The notes under the pieces: model-generated | What the model was told of the DNA's origin: nothing | Database searches by the model: none | Seen by the model: the letters and a program-made list of their open reading frames with translations, nothing else | NCBI GenBank assembly: GCA_033764095.1 | Contig: JANRJF010000101.1 | Location: forward strand, 1-12,923 | DNA length: 12,923 nt | Source: JBDTMT01 sp033764095 | Lineage (GTDB): Bacteria > Desulfobacterota > Binatia > HRBIN30 > CADEER01 | Reading direction: 5' to 3' | In this document: one piece after another, positions 6,504 through 12,866 of the stretch | Position numbering within the stretch: the stretch's first letter is position 1 | Layout: each line of letters opens with the position of its first letter | Made by a program: the position numbers and the translations under genes

Positions 6504-7952
6504 ATGCGCCGGCTGACCCGCATCCTGCGCTGGCTCGGAGTCGCCTTCCTGGCGGTGCTCGGCGTCCGCGCCATCGAGGCGTGGCGCGCCCCGGCGCTGG
6601 CGCCGTGGCACACCTACGCCACCGACGAGCCGGACGCGGCGCACATCGACGGGCTCGACTGGAACGGCTACCTGCGCGTCGAGAGCGGGCTGTTCGACGC
6701 CGTGCGCACGCACGTCACCGAGCGGCTGTCGGCGGCCGAGCGCACGCCGCTCAACCGCTACTACGACGGTAGCCCGATGTACCCCGGGCGCCTGGCGCGC
6801 GACTGGAACCGCTCCTACGAGCTGCTGCCCGAGACGCCGCCGCGCGGCGCGGTGGTGTTCCTGCACGGCCTCACCGACTCGCCCTACAGCCTGCGCCACC
6901 TGGCGCGGCGCTACCTGGCGCACGGCTGGGCGGCAGTCGCGATCCGCCTGCCCGGACACGGCACGGTGCCGGGGGCGCTCACCGAGACGACCTGGCAGGA
7001 CTGGCGCGCCGCCACCCGGCTGGCGCTGCGCGAGGCGCAACGGCTGGCCGGGGCCGGCAAGCCGCTGCACGTGGTCGGCTACTCGAACGGCGGCGCGCTG
7101 GCGATGCAGGCCGGGCTCGACGCGCTCGACGACGCGGCGCTGCCGCGGCCGACGCGCATCATCCTGCTCTCGCCGATGATCGGCGTCACCCGCCTGGCGC
7201 GCTTCGCCGGCGTGCTCGGCTGGCCGGCGCTGCTGCCGCCGTTCGCCAACGCCGCCTGGCTGAGCGTCATGCCGGAGTTCAACCCGTTCAAGTACAACTC
7301 GTTCCCGGTCAATGCGGCGCGGCAGAGCTCGCGGCTGGCGAGCGCGGTGCAGGCGCAGATCGCGCGCGCGGCGGCGGCCGGCCGGCTCGACGGCCTGGCG
7401 CCGGTGCAGACCTTCCAGTCGGTCGCCGACTTCACCGTCAGCACGCGCGCCATCGTCGATGCGCTCTACGCCCAGCTACCCGCCAACCACAGCGAGCTGG
7501 TGCTCTTCGACCTCAACCGCGACGCCAAGCTCGGGCCGCTGCTGCGGCCGAGCTACGACGAGAAAATCACGCGCCTGCTGCCGGCGCTGCCGCGCCGCTT
7601 TCGCACTGCGGTGCTGACCAACGCCGGCGCCGGCGACGGCTCGATGGTCGAGCGCGTCGTCGAGGCGGGCGCGGAGGACGAAGCCAGCCGTCGCCTGGCG
7701 CTCACCTATCCACCCGACGTCTATTCGCTCTCGCACGTCTCGGTACCGTTCCCGATGACCGACGGGCTGTACGGCCTGACGCCGGATGCGGCCGAGGACT
7801 ACGGCATCCGGCTCGGCAACGTCGCCGCGCACGGTGAGCGCAACACCCTGGTGGTGAGCGTCGACTTCCTCGCCCGCCTCGCCTCCAACCCGTTCTACGA
7901 CTACATGCGCGAGCGCATCGAGGCCGGCATCCCCGACGACGCCGCTAGGTGA
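6504..7952 (+). CDS. Alpha/beta hydrolase with N-terminal membrane anchor or signal
   Basis: 482-residue serine hydrolase, substrate unknown (lipase/esterase-like). The start is set at the ATG at 6504, directly before the hydrophobic segment ILRWLGVAFLAVLGV; an in-frame GTG at 6441 would add 21 residues that look like non-coding sequence and put the helix further in. Motifs: oxyanion-hole strand VVFLHGLTDSPYS (His121-Gly122), RLPGHG after the next helix, nucleophile elbow GYSNGG with Ser194, and a late SLSHVSVPF whose His411 is the likely catalytic histidine. The acid is probably an Asp between these, not assigned. It is longer than a minimal hydrolase (about 280 aa); the extra parts are the N-terminal ~110 residues and a lid-like insertion around 240-330. 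Its stop overlaps the convergent hydrolase gene. No Shine-Dalgarno is seen. Confidence 0.85.
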   Translation: MRRLTRILRWLGVAFLAVLGVRAIEAWRAPALAPWHTYATDEPDAAHIDGLDWNGYLRVESGLFDAVRTHVTERLSAAERTPLNRYYDGSPMYPGRLARDWNRSYELLPETPPRGAVVFLHGLTDSPYSLRHLARRYLAHGWAAVAIRLPGHGTVPGALTETTWQDWRAATRLALREAQRLAGAGKPLHVVGYSNGGALAMQAGLDALDDAALPRPTRIILLSPMIGVTRLARFAGVLGWPALLPPFANAAWLSVMPEFNPFKYNSFPVNAARQSSRLASAVQAQIARAAAAGRLDGLAPVQTFQSVADFTVSTRAIVDALYAQLPANHSELVLFDLNRDAKLGPLLRPSYDEKITRLLPALPRRFRTAVLTNAGAGDGSMVERVVEAGAEDEASRRLALTYPPDVYSLSHVSVPFPMTDGLYGLTPDAAEDYGIRLGNVAAHGERNTLVVSVDFLARLASNPFYDYMRERIEAGIPDDAAR

Positions 7953-8811
7953 GCAGCGCGGCGACGCGCTCCGGCACCTGCATCGGCAGGAAGTGGGTGC
8001 ACTCCGGCCAGTGCAGGTCGCGCCCGTGGCGCAGCGCCGCGGCCAGCCCCGGCCAGGTCGGCGAGAACGAGAAGTCCATCGCGTCGCGCTGCGCCGGCGG
8101 CGGCTGCGCGCGCACCACCAGCACCGGTTGGTCGAGGCGGCGCAGGCTGTCGTGCACGCCGGGGTGGCTCAGGCTGGTCATGTAGATGCTCGCCTCGATC
8201 TCGGGCGGGCAGGCGAGCTCGTAGCCGCCGCCCGGCAGCGGCAGCAGGCCGTGGACGCAGTAGTCGCGCAGCGCCGCGGCGGTGAAGTGCGCGTACGGCG
8301 GGCGCGCCCGGAAGCGCTCGAACATCTCCTCCGGCGAGGCGAAGTGGCGCTTGCGCCGCGCCGTCGGATGTTCGCCGCCGGCGAAGGCGGCGGCCGACCA
8401 ACCGACGCCGTAGGCCTCGGGCGGGCCGATCACCGGATCGAGCAGCAGCAGCTGCCGGACGCGGTGCGGCGCGGCGGCAGCCGCCTCGACCAGCGCGTAG
8501 CCCCCCATGGAATGGCCGACGCCGATCACGTCGCGCAGCTCCAGCGCCGCGAGAAACGCCTGCAGATCGCGGCCGAAGACCTGCCAGCTGGTGATCGCCG
8601 TCTTGTCGCTGCGCCCGTGTCCGCGTTGGTCGAGCGCGATGACGTGGCGCGGGCCGAGCCGGCCGACGACCTGATCCCAGCAGCGCGCGTGGAAGCCGGT
8701 GGCGTGCGCCAGCAGCAGCGGCGCGCCGCGCCCGCGCCAGGCGCGGCCCCACTCGAAATAGGTCAACCCGACGCCGTTCACCTGCACGCGTCCCTGGATC
8801 GGTTCGTCCAC
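7945..8811 (-). CDS. Cytoplasmic alpha/beta fold hydrolase
   Basis: 288-residue hydrolase without signal peptide. The GTG at 8811 is preceded by GGAGA with a short spacer (GGAGAGCAG-GTG). Motifs in order: HATGF oxyanion hole (36-40), ALDQRGHGRSD (59-69), GHSMGG nucleophile elbow with Ser101, strand VLVVRAQ, and near the C-terminus THFLPMQ with His273 as catalytic histidine, followed by a short terminal helix. Length and motif spacing are those of ordinary esterase, haloperoxidase-like or ring-cleavage hydrolases; the substrate cannot be read from sequence. It is not a close copy of the convergent hydrolase, which differs in length, elbow and lid. The last codons overlap the opposite gene by 8 bases, with no terminator between them. 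Confidence 0.85.
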   Translation of the reverse strand: MDEPIQGRVQVNGVGLTYFEWGRAWRGRGAPLLLAHATGFHARCWDQVVGRLGPRHVIALDQRGHGRSDKTAITSWQVFGRDLQAFLAALELRDVIGVGHSMGGYALVEAAAAAPHRVRQLLLLDPVIGPPEAYGVGWSAAAFAGGEHPTARRKRHFASPEEMFERFRARPPYAHFTAAALRDYCVHGLLPLPGGGYELACPPEIEASIYMTSLSHPGVHDSLRRLDQPVLVVRAQPPPAQRDAMDFSFSPTWPGLAAALRHGRDLHWPECTHFLPMQVPERVAALLT

Positions 8812-8848
8812 CTGCTCTCCGTCGGCCGGGCGTCACGCGCCCATCTCG

Positions 8849-8878
8849 CCGCTAGCCTTCGAGCGGGGCGCCGATCAA
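8849..8878 (-). promoter_or_regulatory. Possible promoter of the 288-aa hydrolase
   Basis: Minus strand TTGATC, 18-base spacer, TAGCGG, about 37 bases ahead of the GTG at 8811. The -35 is fair, the -10 is weak. The divergent gap 8812-9030 holds this and the glucanase promoter and no gene. Confidence 0.3.
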
Positions 8879-8943
8879 TCCACCGGCATGGGGCGACGCG
8901 CGTTGCCAAACACGCCGACGGCGCGCCAGCATCGCGCAGGCGC

Positions 8944-8971
8944 TTGCTTCTCGGCGCGCACCGCATAGGGT
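8944..8971 (+). promoter_or_regulatory. Predicted promoter of the GH17-like glucanase gene
   Basis: TTGCTT, 16-base spacer, TAGGGT, followed by GCG; about 60 bases ahead of the ATG at 9031. The TAGGGTGCG string is identical to that of the YCII gene promoter. Predicted only. Confidence 0.4.
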
Positions 8972-9030
8972 GCGGGCGTCGTCGCGGTCGGGGAGGGCGC
9001 CGAGCCAGCGCACGGGCAGAGGAGAGGACG

Positions 9031-11850
9031 ATGACCATACGACAGCGCACGCGCGCCGTGCTGGCCCTGCTGATCGGCGCGGCGCTGCTCGGGCCCGCCC
9101 CCAGCCGCGCCGCCTGCAGCGGCGATTGCAACGCCGACCACCTGGTCGAGGTGGCCGAGCTGCTGCTGATGGTCAACGTCACACTCGAGCGCCGGCCGCT
9201 CGGCGACTGTCCGGCCGGCGACGCCGACGCCGACGGCGACATCGCGGTCGACGACATCGTGCATGGCGTGAACAGCGCGTTGAACGGCTGTAGCGAGCCG
9301 CCCGCGACGCCGACCGTGGCGCCGTGCGCCCCGACGCCGGCCGCCACCTGCGCCGCCGCGTGCGGCCTCTCCGGCTGCTGCTTTGCCGGCGGTGACGTGT
9401 CGTGCTTCGACCCCGCCATCCAGTGTACGCCCAGTGCCGCCGCCACCTGCGCGCCGGGCTGGTACGGCTACACCACCTGCGGCAACGCCGCCGCCTACAC
9501 GCAGGCCTGCCAGCGCACCACCCCGACCCCGACCCCACCGAGCGGCGGCGGCACGCCGACCGCGACCGCGACGGCCAGCGCCGCCTCGGCCAGTGCGACG
9601 CCGAGCCCGCCGCTGCCGAGCACGACACCGAGCGCCACGCCGAGCAGCGGCGCGCCGAGCGCGACGCCGACCACCAAGCCCAACCCCCTCTACGAGAGCA
9701 TCGGCATCGGCGCCGACTGGGGGCCGCACTGGAGCGCCTCCAGCAGCGCGATCGACCCGCGCGACAACCAGGACGACGCCGCCTTCCCGGTGGAGCTGTG
9801 CCTGCTGGTCAACGCCGGCTTCCAGAGCATCCGCCTCTACGGCGAAACGGTCGGGACGTGGACCACCGTGCTGCAGTCGATCGCAGCCTACAACCAGGGG
9901 ACGCTGATCTGCGCCGCCGGGCAGGGGCCGCCGGCCACGCCGCTGGCCGCCGTCTACCAGGTGGCGATCTGCGGCCCGGACCCGACCACGATGCCGTGGA
10001 ATGGCGCGGTGACGGCGGAGAACATCGGCGACGTGAAGTGCCTGCCGCAGGCGGGGCAGATGACGCCGCCTTCGTTCGTCGACAGCCTCGCCGGCGAGAT
10101 CCTCAAGTTGCAGCAGGTCCTGCAGTACGCCGGCAGCGCCTTCGCCAGCACCGTCAAGCTGGTCTTCGTCGGCAACGAGATCCTCTTCAGCCGCGGCGTC
10201 TGCGCCGCCAGCGGCGCCGCCTGCACCGCCGACGGCGACTGTCCGGGCAGCACCTGCGCCATCGCGCACTACTGCTCCGGCACCCTCGGCGGCGCGCAAG
10301 CCGCGGCCAAGCCCTGCGTCCAGCAGTCCGACTGCAGCGGCGCCGGCGACGGCCAGTGCACCGACGTCACCAATGGCGCGGCGCTGGTCTACGCGATCGA
10401 CCAGGTGCAAGCGGTGCTCGCCGCCGCGCTCGGCGCCGGCCCGGTGCCGCCGATCAGCATCTCGCTGCAGATCGACGTGATGACCGGCCCGACGCCGGGC
10501 GACCCGACGACGCCGTTGTGGTCGCGCCAGCAACTCGCCAACGCGCTGCCCGGTGGGGTCATCGCCGTCAACGCCTATCCCGACCAGTGGGGCAAAGTCC
10601 TCGCCGGCGCCAGCGTGCCGCCGTACCCGTCGTGTATCGTGCCCGGCAACGCGGTGGACGGGACGCTCGACCCGAGCTGCAGCGGCGATCCGGCGGCGTA
10701 CACCAACCCGGTGACCAACACCCTGGCGCACACCATCGACACCGACTACCGCCTGCTGCAGCAGTACTACCCCGGCTTCCAGTTCATCTTCGCCGAGACC
10801 GGCTGGCACACCGCCGGCTCCTGCAACGAGTACAACGACAGTGGCGTGGCGCCGGAACGCTACTCGCCGGCCGCCGCCGCGACCTATCTGCAGGACCTCT
10901 ACGCCTACGTCGCCAGCCGGCGCATCCCGCTGCTGGTCTTCGAGCTCTTCGACCAGAAGACCAAGACCTGCACCGCCCCGGGCCCGCCCGCCGAGGCGAA
11001 CTACGGCGTGCTCAGCAACTACTGCCAGGTGAAGGACGCCAGTGCGTCGGCGCTGCCGCCCAACGCCGACCTGGCCGCCTTCGACGCGCTGCTCAGCTCC
11101 GACATGGAGGGCGGGCTGTCCTGCCATTACCAGGCGCTGGCAACCGTGCAGGGCGTCGGCAACACCGGCGTCTGTGCGAACGCCACCGGCACCGCGTGCG
11201 TCGACAGCACCGGCTGCAGCGGCGCGGCGTGCGTGTGGGGGCGATGCGCGGCGTTGCCGGCGCAGGGCTGCAACCCCAACGACCCGAACAATCCGGCCGG
11301 CTGCGGCACCTGCGAACGGGGCGGCAACTGCTACGACCCGAGCGCGCCGAGCGGCTACTACGCCTCCACCACCACGCCGCCGCCGGCCTGCTGGTCGAAC
11401 GCCGACTGCAGCAGCGCCGCGTGCCCGTTCGCCGGCTGCCAGTGTTACGTCGGGCTGGCCCCGGCGACCTTGCCGAGCGGCAGCGTGCAGGAGGGCCCCG
11501 GGCTCGTGGTGCAGTACTCGACCGGGTCGCTCACCTTCGAGAAGGGGCTCGGGCCGCTGCCGGTGGTGCAGCCGGTCGGCGACGGCACCTACCAGGTGCA
11601 ACCGTTCTGGGACAACGTCGTGCTCGGCCCCGGCTGGAGCATTGCGCTCTATCCGCCGAGCGGCGGCAGCGCCGGCGGCACGCCGTCGCCGTGCAGCAAC
11701 GCCGTCGGCATGGTGACCGACACGACCATCACCTGGTCGTCACCGTGGTCGTGCACGTACCCGCCGTCGGTCGGCGTCGGCACCTTCGGCAACAACCTCA
11801 GCCTGCCGCGCACCTTCCTCTCCCCCGTGCCCAACTGGCCGGCACCGTGA
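9031..11850 (+). CDS. Exported GH17-like beta-glucanase with dockerin-like repeats and Cys-rich insertions
   Basis: 939 residues; ATG at 9031 behind AGAGGAGAG. Order: signal peptide 1-27 (ends PAPSRA); two dockerin type I-like repeats, 31-52 (GDCNADHLVE..., degenerate loop) and 63-85 (DADADGDIAVDD, intact calcium loop), bracketed by Cys29 and Cys87; a Cys-rich patch to ~158; a Pro/Thr/Ser linker ~163-218; then a TIM-barrel-like domain from YESIGIGADWG. Strand SIRLYG, KLVFVGNEIL with Glu383 as acid/base and FAETGWHT with Glu589 as nucleophile match the GH17 pattern (VGNE ... ETGW), so endo- or exo-action on beta-1,3-glucan is likely. A ~58-residue Cys-rich insert (390-447) sits between the catalytic residues. 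A second Cys-rich stretch spans ~712-808, followed by a beta-rich C-terminal domain I do not recognise. Likely acts outside the cell on fungal, algal or plant glucan. The family call rests on motifs, not alignment. Confidence 0.75.
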   Translation: MTIRQRTRAVLALLIGAALLGPAPSRAACSGDCNADHLVEVAELLLMVNVTLERRPLGDCPAGDADADGDIAVDDIVHGVNSALNGCSEPPATPTVAPCAPTPAATCAAACGLSGCCFAGGDVSCFDPAIQCTPSAAATCAPGWYGYTTCGNAAAYTQACQRTTPTPTPPSGGGTPTATATASAASASATPSPPLPSTTPSATPSSGAPSATPTTKPNPLYESIGIGADWGPHWSASSSAIDPRDNQDDAAFPVELCLLVNAGFQSIRLYGETVGTWTTVLQSIAAYNQGTLICAAGQGPPATPLAAVYQVAICGPDPTTMPWNGAVTAENIGDVKCLPQAGQMTPPSFVDSLAGEILKLQQVLQYAGSAFASTVKLVFVGNEILFSRGVCAASGAACTADGDCPGSTCAIAHYCSGTLGGAQAAAKPCVQQSDCSGAGDGQCTDVTNGAALVYAIDQVQAVLAAALGAGPVPPISISLQIDVMTGPTPGDPTTPLWSRQQLANALPGGVIAVNAYPDQWGKVLAGASVPPYPSCIVPGNAVDGTLDPSCSGDPAAYTNPVTNTLAHTIDTDYRLLQQYYPGFQFIFAETGWHTAGSCNEYNDSGVAPERYSPAAAATYLQDLYAYVASRRIPLLVFELFDQKTKTCTAPGPPAEANYGVLSNYCQVKDASASALPPNADLAAFDALLSSDMEGGLSCHYQALATVQGVGNTGVCANATGTACVDSTGCSGAACVWGRCAALPAQGCNPNDPNNPAGCGTCERGGNCYDPSAPSGYYASTTTPPPACWSNADCSSAACPFAGCQCYVGLAPATLPSGSVQEGPGLVVQYSTGSLTFEKGLGPLPVVQPVGDGTYQVQPFWDNVVLGPGWSIALYPPSGGSAGGTPSPCSNAVGMVTDTTITWSSPWSCTYPPSVGVGTFGNNLSLPRTFLSPVPNWPAP
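9520..9684 (+). repeat. Low-complexity Pro/Thr/Ser/Ala linker coding repeat
   Basis: Imperfect repeats of short units such as ACGCCGAGC and GCGACG encode TPTP, SATPS and TATATA-like residues between the dockerin/Cys-rich front and the catalytic domain of the glucanase. Such tracts are typical flexible linkers of secreted carbohydrate enzymes and tend to vary in length by slippage. Confidence 0.6.
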
Positions 11851-11898
11851 GCACACGCCCGGCGCGCCGGCCCAGTGGGCAGGCGCGCCGGCTCGTGC
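11851..11898. terminator. Long GC-rich palindrome between convergent genes
   Basis: CCGGCGCGCC (11859-11868) pairs with GGCGCGCCGG (11882-11891); inside, GCCC/GGGC close an AGT loop after one mismatch, and outside GCAC/GTGC (11851-11854, 11895-11898) can pair. It fills the gap between the glucanase stop and the minus-strand stop at 11903, so it can serve both transcripts. There is no T-run. Confidence 0.6.
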
Positions 11899-11902
11899 GG
11901 GG

Positions 11903-12031
11903 TCAGCCCGGCCCGAAGATGTTGTTGCCGAGCACCACCCAGAGCAACAGCAGCAGTCCGACCGGCACGCCCATCAGGTAGAGCACCAGGTAGCCGACCC
12001 GACCATTCTGGTTCTGCAGCATCGTCGTCAT
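11903..12031 (-). CDS. 42-aa single-pass membrane protein
   Basis: Start ATG at 12031 follows GGGAGGA with a 9-base spacer. After a short polar N-terminus (MTTMLQNQNGRVG) comes one long hydrophobic segment, residues 14-35, of the form YLVLYLMGVP followed by GLLLLLW, then a short GNNIF tail. I recall unnamed tiny bacterial proteins with the same YLVLYLxGVPxxLLLLLW motif, so it is likely a genuine conserved inner-membrane miniprotein; its role is unknown. Its stop lies just past the palindrome it shares with the glucanase gene. A possible 28-codon ORF immediately upstream overlaps its start as ATGA. It is transcribed away from the DUF47-PiT operon. Confidence 0.65.
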   Translation of the reverse strand: MTTMLQNQNGRVGYLVLYLMGVPVGLLLLLWVVLGNNIFGPG

Positions 12032-12114
12032 CGTCGTTTGTCCTCCCGTGGTTGCGCCGCGCTCCCGGCGGCAGCGGTCGCCAGGAGGAGCAAGACGCCG
12101 GCCAAGCGCCACAA
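12028..12114 (-). CDS. Possible 28-aa signal-peptide-like ORF, coupled to the 42-aa membrane protein
   Basis: Reading from a TTG at 12114 gives a basic start (WRLAG), a hydrophobic core VLLLLATAAAG, an AxA-type site (SAAQ) and a charged tail PREDKRR, then TGA overlapping the next ATG as ATGA. This looks like a signal peptide with an eight-residue mature part, or a small membrane leader. Against it: no ATG or GTG start, no clear Shine-Dalgarno, and codons biased by high GC. The ribosome site of the downstream gene lies within its last codons. Offered as a candidate only. Confidence 0.3.
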   Translation of the reverse strand: MWRLAGVLLLLATAAAGSAAQPREDKRR

Positions 12115-12190
12115 CGCCCGCCGTGCCGCTCGAGCCGCGGAGGCGGTGGAAGAAGCTACACGCCCGACCGCGCGGATTTACAGGCGCGGC

Positions 12191-12222
12191 GCGCGCCGGG
12201 TTGCCCGCAATCCCCGGCGTGC
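12191..12222. promoter_or_regulatory. Inverted repeat spanning the DUF47 promoter region
   Basis: GCGCGCCGGG (12191-12200) pairs with CCCGGCGTGC (12213-12222), one G-T pair, 12-base loop, ending 14 bases before the ATG at 12237. The possible -35 (TTGCCC) sits in the loop, so it may be an operator in DNA; if transcription starts further upstream it would instead be a hairpin close to the start codon. Confidence 0.3.
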
Positions 12223-12228
12223 TAGAAG
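12201..12228 (+). promoter_or_regulatory. Possible promoter of the DUF47-PiT operon, leaderless layout
   Basis: TTGCCC, 16-base spacer, TAGAAG, with TG one base before the box (extended -10 style TGCTAG). The ATG begins 9 bases after the box, so the transcript would start at or beside the start codon. This fits the absence of a good Shine-Dalgarno. No Pho-box-like direct repeat was noticed. Confidence 0.35.
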
Positions 12229-12236
12229 CGCGCGCG

Positions 12237-12863
12237 ATGTTGCGCTGGCTGCTCCCCCGTGAGGAAGATTTCTTTGGCCTGTTCGAGCGCCACGCGGCGC
12301 TGACCGTGGAAGGGGCGCAGGAGATGCGCCGCATGGTCGAGGGCGCCGGCAGCATTCCGGCGCACGCGGCGCGCATCAAGCAGCTGGAGCACGACACCGA
12401 CGTGATCACCCACGCCTGCGTCGAGCGCCTGCACAAGACCTTCATCACGCCGCTCGATCGCGATGCCATCCACCTGCTGATCACGCGCATGGACGACATC
12501 ATGGACTACATCGAGTCGGCGGCGGCGGCGCTGCTGCTCTACGAGCTGCGCGAGATGACCGGGCCGGCGCGCGCCCTCGCCGACGTGCTGGTGCGCTCCA
12601 CCGAAGCGGTGGCGGTGGCGATCGGCGGGCTGAGCAACCTCAAGCAGAGCGACCGCATCCTGCAGGCGTGCATCGAGGTGAATCGGCTCGAGAACGAGGG
12701 CGACGAGATTCTGCGCAGTGCGCTCGCCGAGCTCTTCCGCGGCGCCAACGACCCGCTGCTGGTGCTGAAGTGGAAGGAAGTCTACGAGGCGCTGGAGAAC
12801 GCCACCGATCGCTGCGAGGACGTCGCCAACGTCATCGAGGGCGTGGTGCTCGAACACGCCTGA
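12237..12863 (+). CDS. DUF47 / PhoU-like phosphate transport accessory protein
   Basis: 208 residues, the normal length of the DUF47 family (PhoU-like all-helical proteins encoded with PiT transporters). Opening MLRWLLPREEDFFGLFERHA, then IKQLEHDTDVITH, the helix DRDAIHLLITRMDDIMDYIE, and the second-half repeat ACIEVNRLENEGDEILRSAL; the paired E-x-x-x-D style helices (QLEHDTD and RLENEGD) are the metal-binding signature of PhoU folds. WKEVYEALENATDRCEDVANVIE near the C-terminus is also typical. The ATG at 12237 is chosen because family similarity begins exactly there, although only a weak AGAAG lies upstream. The PiT gene starts 3 bases after its stop, so the two are co-transcribed; the protein probably modulates phosphate import by its partner. 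Confidence 0.9.
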   Translation: MLRWLLPREEDFFGLFERHAALTVEGAQEMRRMVEGAGSIPAHAARIKQLEHDTDVITHACVERLHKTFITPLDRDAIHLLITRMDDIMDYIESAAAALLLYELREMTGPARALADVLVRSTEAVAVAIGGLSNLKQSDRILQACIEVNRLENEGDEILRSALAELFRGANDPLLVLKWKEVYEALENATDRCEDVANVIEGVVLEHA

Positions 12864-12866
12864 CCG

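Noticed and set aside
6402..7070. Upstream extension of the YCII frame to a 343-residue protein
   Set aside because: It is antisense to the 482-aa hydrolase; family sequence begins at the GTG at 6401 behind GGGAGGA.
6504..8811. The two alpha/beta hydrolases as a tandem duplication
   Set aside because: They lie on opposite strands and differ in length, oxyanion motif, elbow (GYSNG versus GHSMG) and lid, so recent duplication is not supported.
7993..9030. N-terminal extension of the glucanase frame
   Set aside because: It runs antisense to the 288-aa hydrolase, and the ATG at 9031 has a ribosome site and signal peptide.
9520..9684. Short repeated units as a possible CRISPR or minisatellite
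   Set aside because: Units are irregular, have no spacers, and stay in frame as a Pro/Thr/Ser linker.
8875..11601. 908-codon minus-strand open frame opposite the glucanase
   Set aside because: It is Gly/Ala/Arg/Val-rich with no recognisable motif, and mirrors the codon pattern of the real gene.
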